The notes under the pieces are model-generated. The model had not been told where the DNA came from, made no database searches, and was given only the letters and a program-made list of their open reading frames with translations. 64,000 bases of DNA from Pseudomonas chlororaphis (GTDB lineage Bacteria; Pseudomonadota; Gammaproteobacteria; Pseudomonadales; Pseudomonadaceae), in NCBI RefSeq assembly GCF_003731765.1, contig NZ_MOAL01000008.1:620001-684000 (forward strand), in the 5' to 3' direction. Of this stretch, positions 58,230 to 64,000 are shown in pieces. Position numbers and translations under genes: made by a program. Numbering within the stretch: position 1 is the first letter of the stretch; each line of letters starts with the position of its first letter.

Positions 58230-60761
58230 GTGTTGAAAAAAACCCTGTTCCAGCTGCACTGGTTCTTCGGTATCAGCGCCGGCCTGGTGCTGGCGCTGAT
58301 GGGTGTCACCGGGGCCATGATGTCCTTCCAGGACGAGATCCTGCGGGTCATCAACCCTTCGGTGCTGCAAGTCGAGAAGCAGCCCGCCGGAGTATTGCCG
58401 CCGGCCGAACTGGTGGCCAAGGTCGAGGCCGCCGAGGGCAAGACCGTGTCCATGCTCTGGGTGGAAACCGACAGCGGCCATGCCGCGCGGGTGTTCTTCA
58501 CCCCGCCGCCCGGCGAGCGCCGTGGACAGATGCGTTACTTCGACCCCTACAACGGTGAATTCCTCGGCGACGCCGTGGGCCAGGACTTCTTCGGCCTGAT
58601 GATGCAGTTGCACCGTTTCCTGGCCATGGGTGACAGCGGCCGGCAGATCACCGGCGCCTGTACCCTGATCCTGATCTTCTTCTGCCTGTCCGGGCTGTAC
58701 CTGCGCTGGCCGCGCCAAGTGGCCAGTTGGCGCGCCTGGCTGACCCTGGACTGGGCGAAAAAAGGCCGTGGCTTCAACTGGGACCTGCACGCCGTGGCCG
58801 GCACCTGGTGCCTGGTGTTCTACCTGCTGGCGGCGCTGACCGGCCTGACCTGGTCCTACGAGTGGTACAGCAACGGCGTCACCAAGCTGCTGTCAGACTC
58901 GTCGCAGATCGAACGCAAGCGCGGCGGACGCGGCGCGCCACCGCCCAAGGGGCCGGCCCCGGTCGCCGACTACAACGCCATGTGGAGCAGCCTCTACAGC
59001 AACGCCGGCAAGGACCTCAACGCCTACAACTTCCGCATGCCGCCCGTGGCCGGGCAGCCGGCCACGGTCTACTACCTGCTCAAGACCTCGCCCCATGAGC
59101 GAGCCCTGAACCAGATCCAGATGGACCCGGCCACCGGGGTCATCAAGCAGCACGACCGCTACGCCGACAAGAGCCTCAAGGCGCAACTGCTCACCAGCAT
59201 CTATGCCCTGCACGTGGGCAGCTACTTCGGCCTGGTGGGGCGCATCCTCATGGCCCTGGCCTCGGTGTGCATGCCGCTGTTCTTTATCACTGGCTGGTTG
59301 CTGTACCTCGACCGACGCCGCAAGAAGCAGCAGATCAAGGCCGCGCGCCAGGGCCTGGAAACCCACACCGGCGACGCTCCGGCGTGGCTGATCGGCTTCG
59401 CCAGCCAGAGCGGTTTTGCCGAACAACTGGCCTGGCAAACCGCCGGGCAATTGCAGGCGGCGGGGCTGCCGACCAAGGTCCAAGCCCTGGCCAGCATCAG
59501 CGAAGACGACCTGCGCACCTCGAAAAACGCCCTGTTTGTGGTCAGTACTTTTGGCGACGGCGAGGCACCGGACAGCGCCCGGGGCTTTGAGCGCAAGATC
59601 CTCGGCCGCGAACTGCCCCTGGACGGCCTCAATTACGCCGTGCTCGGCCTGGGCGACCGCCAGTACCCGCACTTCTGCGGCTTTGCCAAACGCTTGCATG
59701 CCTGGCTGACAGCCCACGGCGGCACCACCCTGTTCGCCCCCATCGAAGTGGACAGCGGCGACACTTACGCCCTGCGCCATTGGCAGCAACAGCTCGGGCA
59801 ACTGACCGGGCAAACGCCGGTGGACCTGTGGCAGGCACCGACCTTCGCCAACTGGACCTTGGACCGGCGTGAACTGCTCAACCCCGAGAGCGAGGGTTCC
59901 GGCGTGTACCTGCTGGGGCTGAGCGCGCCCGCCCCCACCAGTTGGCTGGCCGGGGATTTGGTGGAAGTCATGCCGCGCAACAGCGACTGGGCGGTGGAAT
60001 TCTTCCTCAATGGCCTGGGCCTGGACGGCGACAGCAAAGTGCAACTCGACGGCCTGCAGGAGACCCTGAGCCAGGCCCTGACCAGCCGTCAACTCCCGGA
60101 AAACCGCAGCCACCTGGTGGGCCTGCATGCCCAGGCCCTGGTGGATGCCCTGGTGCCTCTGAGCCTGCGTGAATACTCCATCGCCTCGATTGCCAGCGAC
60201 GGCCAACTGGAGTTGCTGGTGCGGCAGGAACGTCATCCCGACGGCAGCCTGGGCATCGGCTCCGGCTGGCTGACCGAGCACGCGCCAGTGGGCTCGGCCA
60301 TCAGCTTGCGGGTTCGCCGCAACAGCGGCTTCCATCTGCCGGCCGAACCTTGCCCGCTGATCCTGTTGGGCAACGGCACCGGGCTGGCAGGCTTGCGCAG
60401 CTTGCTCAAGGCCCGTATCGCCGAGGGCCAGCAGCGCAACTGGCTGTTGTTTGGCGAGCGCAATGCCGAGCATGACTTCCATTGCCGGGACGAGCTCCAG
60501 GAATGGCTGGCCACGGGCGACTTGGCGCGCCTGGACCTGGCGTTTTCCCGGGACCAGGCGGAGAAAATCTACGTCCAGGACCGCCTGCGAGACGCCGCCG
60601 ACGAGCTGCAAGCCTGGCTGGCCGACGGCGCGTCGATCTACATCTGCGGCAGTTTGCAGGGCATGGCGTCAGGGGTGGATCAAGTGCTCAACGAAGTGCT
60701 GGGCGCCGCGCAGGTGGAACACCTGATCGAACAAGGGCGCTACCGCCGCGACGTTTACTGA
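58230..60761 (+). CDS. PepSY-membrane/flavodoxin/FAD-NAD(P)H reductase fusion (PiuB-like)
   Basis: 843 residues starting at GTG 58230 (AAGG 10 bases upstream). Four membrane helices lie at about 10-35, 135-160, 183-208 and 325-355, with a PepSY_TM-type periplasmic region between the third and fourth. Then comes a flavodoxin-like FMN domain (about 385-530: VVSTFGDGEAPDSA, LGLGDRQYPHFCGFA) and a FAD/NAD(P)H domain like that of sulfite reductase flavoprotein (LREYSIASIAS, ILLGNGTGLAGLRSLL, YICGSLQGMASGVDQVL). Likely moves electrons from NADPH across the inner membrane, for instance to reduce ferric siderophores delivered by PiuA. Equivalent to PA4513; that role is inference. Confidence 0.88.
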   Translation: MLKKTLFQLHWFFGISAGLVLALMGVTGAMMSFQDEILRVINPSVLQVEKQPAGVLPPAELVAKVEAAEGKTVSMLWVETDSGHAARVFFTPPPGERRGQMRYFDPYNGEFLGDAVGQDFFGLMMQLHRFLAMGDSGRQITGACTLILIFFCLSGLYLRWPRQVASWRAWLTLDWAKKGRGFNWDLHAVAGTWCLVFYLLAALTGLTWSYEWYSNGVTKLLSDSSQIERKRGGRGAPPPKGPAPVADYNAMWSSLYSNAGKDLNAYNFRMPPVAGQPATVYYLLKTSPHERALNQIQMDPATGVIKQHDRYADKSLKAQLLTSIYALHVGSYFGLVGRILMALASVCMPLFFITGWLLYLDRRRKKQQIKAARQGLETHTGDAPAWLIGFASQSGFAEQLAWQTAGQLQAAGLPTKVQALASISEDDLRTSKNALFVVSTFGDGEAPDSARGFERKILGRELPLDGLNYAVLGLGDRQYPHFCGFAKRLHAWLTAHGGTTLFAPIEVDSGDTYALRHWQQQLGQLTGQTPVDLWQAPTFANWTLDRRELLNPESEGSGVYLLGLSAPAPTSWLAGDLVEVMPRNSDWAVEFFLNGLGLDGDSKVQLDGLQETLSQALTSRQLPENRSHLVGLHAQALVDALVPLSLREYSIASIASDGQLELLVRQERHPDGSLGIGSGWLTEHAPVGSAISLRVRRNSGFHLPAEPCPLILLGNGTGLAGLRSLLKARIAEGQQRNWLLFGERNAEHDFHCRDELQEWLATGDLARLDLAFSRDQAEKIYVQDRLRDAADELQAWLADGASIYICGSLQGMASGVDQVLNEVLGAAQVEHLIEQGRYRRDVY

Positions 60762-60772
60762 GGCGTCAGACG

Positions 60773-61003
60773 CTTCGCCGGCAAGCCGGCTCCTACAGCA
60801 ATCGTGTTGCACCCTCCGTAGGAGCTGGCTTGCCAACGAAGGCGCCCGCCTGAACAGCGCAAGGCTCAAAACCCTCTTCGCCGGCAAGCCGGCTCCTACC
60901 CCAATCGTGCCGCACCCTCCGTAGGAGCTGGCTTGCCAGCGAAGGCGTCGGCCGGAACGGCGCAGGGCTCAAGGGCCTGTGCGCCGGCAAGCCGGCTCCT
61001 ACG
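60773..61003. repeat. Tandem REP/REPIN array, 103-bp period
   Basis: The core CGCCGGCAAGCCGGCTCCTAC starts at 60776, 60879 and 60982, exactly 103 bases apart. Between them an inverted partner GTAGGAGCTGGCTTGCC occurs at 60818 and 60921. The spacer segments AATCGTG...GCACCCTCC and GCGCA.GGCTCAA are also repeated, so the whole unit was duplicated rather than separate insertions. The last REP overlaps the fruA stop codon. Confidence 0.9.
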
Positions 61004-62741
61004 AAGAGGCGGGTTGCAGGGCCAGCTCCACCGCCTCAGGCCGTTTCACCACCGCATACACCACCGCAGTGAGCAGGCTGCCCGCGACAATCGCCAGCAG
61101 GTACAGCAACGCATGGTTGATGGCATTCGGGATCAGCATGACAAACAGGCCGCCATGGGGCGCCATCAGTTTGCAGCCGAAGTACATCGACAAAGCCCCG
61201 GTCAGGGCGCCGCCGGCAATGCTCGCCGGGATCACTCGCAACGGGTCTTTGGCGGCAAACGGAATCGCCCCTTCGGAGATAAAGCACAGGCCCAATACCA
61301 GGGCGGCCTTGCCGGCTTCGCGTTCGGTCTGGGCAAATTTGCGTCGGGCAATGAAGGTGGCGATGCCCAGGCCAATGGGCGGCACCATGCCCGCGGCCAT
61401 GGTCGCGGCCATCGGTGCATAACTCTGGGAAGCCAACAGCCCCACCGAGAAGGCGTATGCCGCCTTGTTGATCGGCCCGCCCAAATCCACGCACATCATC
61501 CCGCCCAGCAGCACGCCCAGCAGAATCGCGTTGGTGGTGCCCATGCTGTCGAGGAAGTGGGTCAAGGCTTCCAGCATGCCCGCCACCGGTTTGCCGACCA
61601 CGTAGATCATCACCAGGCCGGTGAACAGGCTGGCCAACAACGGAATGATCAGAATTGGCTTCAGCGCCTCCAGGCTTTGCGGCAGGCGTGCGTATTTGTT
61701 GATCGCCTTGGCCGCATAACCGGCGATAAACCCGGCCACGATGCCGCCAATAAAACCGGCACCCAGGGTGCTGGCCAGCAAGCCGCCAATCATCCCCGGC
61801 GCCAGGCCCGGACGGTCAGCGATGGAGTACGCGATGTAGCCCGCCAACAGCGGCACCATCAGCTTGAAGGCGGTTTCGCCACCAATCTGCATCAGGGCTG
61901 CGGCCAAGGTGCCCGGCTCCTTGAACGCGGTAATGCCGAACACGAAGGACAAGGCAATCATCAGGCCGCCTGCCACCACCATCGGCAGCATGAACGACAC
62001 GCCGGTGAGCAGATGCTTGTAGGCCCCGGTCTTTTCCTGCTTGGCCGGCGCCTGGCCGCCACTGGCTGCCGACTCCTGCTGACCTTCAGCCAGGGCCTTG
62101 TTCAGCGTGGCCTCGGCTTGCTTGAGGGCGATCCCGGTGCCACAGCGGTAAATCTTCTTGCCGGCAAAACGCTCGGTGGCGACTTCAATGTCCGCCGCCA
62201 GCAGCACCACGTCCGCCTGGGCAATGGCCTCGGCGCTCAAGGGGTTGCGGGCGCCCACCGAGCCCTGGGTTTCCACCTGCAGGTCGTAACCCAGGCGTTT
62301 GGCCGCCTGTTGCAACGCTTCGGCGGCCATAAAGGTGTGGGCCACCCCGGTCGGGCAGGCGGTGATCGCCACCAACCGCGGCACCGATTGCGCAGCCGCG
62401 GTCACGGGTTCTGCAACGGCTGTACCGGCGACATACACCTGGGCTTCTTCGGCGCCACGGCGCAGCACCGCGTCCACATCCTGCAGGGCCTGGGACGGCG
62501 TGCTCTGATAGACCCGCTTGCCGACAAACCGCGACATATCCACAGGCCCGGTGCTGACGACCAGCACCCACTCGGCCGCTTCGATGGTGCCTGCCGACAA
62601 CTCGCGCTCGGGATGGGCATCGTCATGCACTTCAACGCTGGTGCTCCAGCCCTGGCGCTGGGCCGCAGCATCGAGCAAACGGGCACAAAGCACGCTGGTG
62701 ACCATGCCATTGGGGCAGGCGGTAATAATGGCTAACTTCAT
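60999..62741 (-). CDS. fruA: PTS fructose-specific transporter subunit IIB'BC
   Basis: 580 residues. Two EIIB-type domains: the first begins MKLAIITACPNGM (Cys9) and the second AITACPTGVAHTF (phospho-Cys129). The membrane EIIC domain runs from about residue 245 to 575. Imports fructose and phosphorylates it at C1, accepting phosphate from FruB. The stop codon TAG (61001-60999) is inside the third REP of the tandem array, giving the C-terminus LALQPASS. Downstream of fruK by 11 bases, last gene of fruBKA. Confidence 0.95.
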   Translation of the reverse strand: MKLAIITACPNGMVTSVLCARLLDAAAQRQGWSTSVEVHDDAHPERELSAGTIEAAEWVLVVSTGPVDMSRFVGKRVYQSTPSQALQDVDAVLRRGAEEAQVYVAGTAVAEPVTAAAQSVPRLVAITACPTGVAHTFMAAEALQQAAKRLGYDLQVETQGSVGARNPLSAEAIAQADVVLLAADIEVATERFAGKKIYRCGTGIALKQAEATLNKALAEGQQESAASGGQAPAKQEKTGAYKHLLTGVSFMLPMVVAGGLMIALSFVFGITAFKEPGTLAAALMQIGGETAFKLMVPLLAGYIAYSIADRPGLAPGMIGGLLASTLGAGFIGGIVAGFIAGYAAKAINKYARLPQSLEALKPILIIPLLASLFTGLVMIYVVGKPVAGMLEALTHFLDSMGTTNAILLGVLLGGMMCVDLGGPINKAAYAFSVGLLASQSYAPMAATMAAGMVPPIGLGIATFIARRKFAQTEREAGKAALVLGLCFISEGAIPFAAKDPLRVIPASIAGGALTGALSMYFGCKLMAPHGGLFVMLIPNAINHALLYLLAIVAGSLLTAVVYAVVKRPEAVELALQPASS

Positions 62742-62752
62742 AAGCAACCCTC

Positions 62753-63694
62753 TTATTGTTCTGTGAGGGGATGAACGCGCACCCCCTGCTCAAGCTGCGC
62801 CAGTTGCGCGGCGTCGCTGATGCCGAAACCGATCTGGGTCACCGCCATGGCGGCGATGGCGGTGGCGGTGCGCAAGGTCTGTTCGGCGCTGTGGCCACTG
62901 AGCAAACCGTGGAGCATGCCGGCCAGCAACGAGTCGCCGGCGCCCACGGTGCTGGCCACCGTGACCTTGGGCGGCAACGCCTGCAATGTCGGTGCCGTGC
63001 TGAACCAGTTCACACCGTCGGCGCCATGGGAAATCACCACGTGCTCGACGCCCTGGGCGTGCAAGCGCTGGGCAGCTTCGGCCTGGGCGGCCAACGACAG
63101 CACAGGACTGCCCAGGGCATCGGCCAGTTCTTCGGTGTTCGGCTTGATCAGCCAGGGGCCCGCCGCCAGGCCGGCGCGCAAGGCGGCGCCGCTGGTGTCG
63201 AGGACGACTTTCAAACCGAGGTTCTTCAGGCGCAGTAGCAACCCGTGCAACCACTCCGGGCTGACGCCCCGAGGCAGGCTGCCGGCCACCACCACCGCGT
63301 CGTGCCCGGGGGCGATCTGCTCCAGGCGTTCGAGCAGTGCCTGCTGCGCCGCCTCGCTGACCTGCGGGCCCGGGCCGTTGACGTCGGTGATACGGCCGTC
63401 ATGCTCAGCCAGCTTGATGTTGCTGCGGGTGTCACCCGGTACGCGGACAAAGGCGTCGACAAAACCACGGCGGGCAAACAACGCCTCGAACGCCTGGGGA
63501 TTGTCTTCGCCCAGAAAGCCGCTGACCGTCAGTTGATGACCGAGGTCGGCCAGCACCTGGGCCACGTTCACGCCTTTGCCGGCGGCATGGGTGAGCATGG
63601 CTTCGCTGCGGTTGACCTGGCCCGGTTCCAGGCGCGCCAACTGGACGGTGAGGTCCAGCGCCGGGTTCAGGGTCAGGGTAAGAATCGTTGCCAT
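62753..63694 (-). CDS. fruK: 1-phosphofructokinase
   Basis: 313 residues, PfkB/ribokinase superfamily. N-terminal signature TLTLNPALDLTVQL and GKGVNVAQVLADLG; the C-terminal catalytic motif VGAGDSLLAGMLHGLL carries the base Asp near residue 250. Phosphorylates fructose-1-phosphate, the product of FruA, to fructose-1,6-bisphosphate. ATG at 63694 overlaps the fruB stop by one base, indicating coupled translation. Confidence 0.96.
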   Translation of the reverse strand: MATILTLTLNPALDLTVQLARLEPGQVNRSEAMLTHAAGKGVNVAQVLADLGHQLTVSGFLGEDNPQAFEALFARRGFVDAFVRVPGDTRSNIKLAEHDGRITDVNGPGPQVSEAAQQALLERLEQIAPGHDAVVVAGSLPRGVSPEWLHGLLLRLKNLGLKVVLDTSGAALRAGLAAGPWLIKPNTEELADALGSPVLSLAAQAEAAQRLHAQGVEHVVISHGADGVNWFSTAPTLQALPPKVTVASTVGAGDSLLAGMLHGLLSGHSAEQTLRTATAIAAMAVTQIGFGISDAAQLAQLEQGVRVHPLTEQ

Positions 63695-64000
63695 TACATG
63701 GCCTCCACAAGGGCACGCACGTCATCGGCGCTGCCGACGGCCAGGGCCTGTTGAGCAAGGGTTTGCGCCTGGACCAGGCTGAGTTCGCGGATCCGCGCCT
63801 TGACCTCGGCAATGCTGCGGCCGGAGACGCTGAGTTCATCCACCCCCAGCCCGACCAGCACCGGCACCGCCAGCGGATCGGCCGCCAGCTCGCCACAAAC
63901 GCCGACCCATTTGCCGTGGGCATGGGCGGCGCGCACGGTGATGTCGATCAGTTGCAGCACAGCCGGGTGCAGGCCGTCGGCCTGGGCCGACAAGGTCGGG
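63694..64000 (-). CDS. fruB: PTS fructose multiphosphoryl transfer protein, C-terminal part
   Basis: The last 101 codons before the stop TAA (63696-63694); the rest lies beyond the right window edge. The visible part is the end of an enzyme I domain: VGVCGELAADPLAVPVLVGLGVDELSVS is the PEP-binding barrel segment, in which the Cys of the CGELA motif is the proton donor. In Pseudomonas FruB carries EIIA, HPr and enzyme I in one chain and starts the phosphate relay to FruA. The next gene, fruK, is translationally coupled. Confidence 0.93.
   Translation of the reverse strand, partial: PTLSAQADGLHPAVLQLIDITVRAAHAHGKWVGVCGELAADPLAVPVLVGLGVDELSVSGRSIAEVKARIRELSLVQAQTLAQQALAVGSADDVRALVEAM

Noticed and set aside
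60773..61003. Regularly spaced palindromic repeats considered as a CRISPR array
   Set aside because: Period is 103 bases, the units are REP palindromes with repeated (not unique) spacers, and there are no cas genes.

Overview
The window is a contiguous piece of a fluorescent Pseudomonas chromosome. High GC, codon usage, REP-type palindromes and gene content all fit the P. fluorescens group. Compared from memory with P. aeruginosa PAO1, most of it follows one conserved block (roughly PA4467 to PA4519) with several insertions and joins. About fifty protein-coding genes are recognisable. I see no rRNA, tRNA, CRISPR array, insertion sequence or prophage.

Layout. 1-2,998: a Fur-boxed iron-starvation operon, fagA-fumC-orfX-sodA, reading leftwards and followed by the start of a ZIP-type metal transporter cut by the window edge. 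3,023-7,409: pmbA/tldE, darP/yjgA (opposite strand), tldD and a nitrilase-family amidase. 7,468-16,271: yhdP, rng (RNase G), maf, mreD, mreC and mreB, a leftward cell-envelope and cell-shape block. 16,482-21,681: rightward gatCAB (tRNA amidotransferase), a small RlpA-like lipoprotein, a CaCA cation antiporter and a carboxymuconolactone decarboxylase-family protein. 21,715-29,391: an AEC transporter and a galactarate catabolic cluster (garD, gudP-like MFS, 2-oxoglutarate semialdehyde dehydrogenase, kdgD, GntR/FCD regulator) with two matching operator-like sites. 29,520-34,117: a YddA/SbmA-like ABC exporter, the redox two-component pair roxS/roxR and a SIMPL-domain periplasmic protein.

34,205-46,804 is a large peptide-uptake locus: three DppA-like binding proteins, an OprD-family porin (OpdP type), a fourth binding protein and dppBCDF. 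It covers the whole route from outer membrane to cytoplasm. 47,006-52,375: prfC and a four-gene osmoprotectant (OpuC/Yeh-type) ABC importer. 52,376-54,010: an unusual leader (short ORF, intrinsic terminator, perfect 22-bp hairpin) in front of ornithine decarboxylase speC. 54,134-60,761: the piu iron locus, with a Sel1-repeat protein and PiuC on one strand and the TonB-dependent receptor PiuA and a PepSY/flavodoxin reductase on the other. 60,999-64,000: fructose PTS genes fruA, fruK and the 3' end of fruB.

The strongest candidates for undescribed biology are regulatory: the speC leader, a switch-like set of mutually exclusive hairpins before the third DppA-like gene, a 103-bp tandem REP array that supplies the fruA stop codon, the paired operators in the galactarate cluster, and two genes whose best start is an ATT codon. 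REP elements sit at each of four places where I believe gene order departs from P. aeruginosa.
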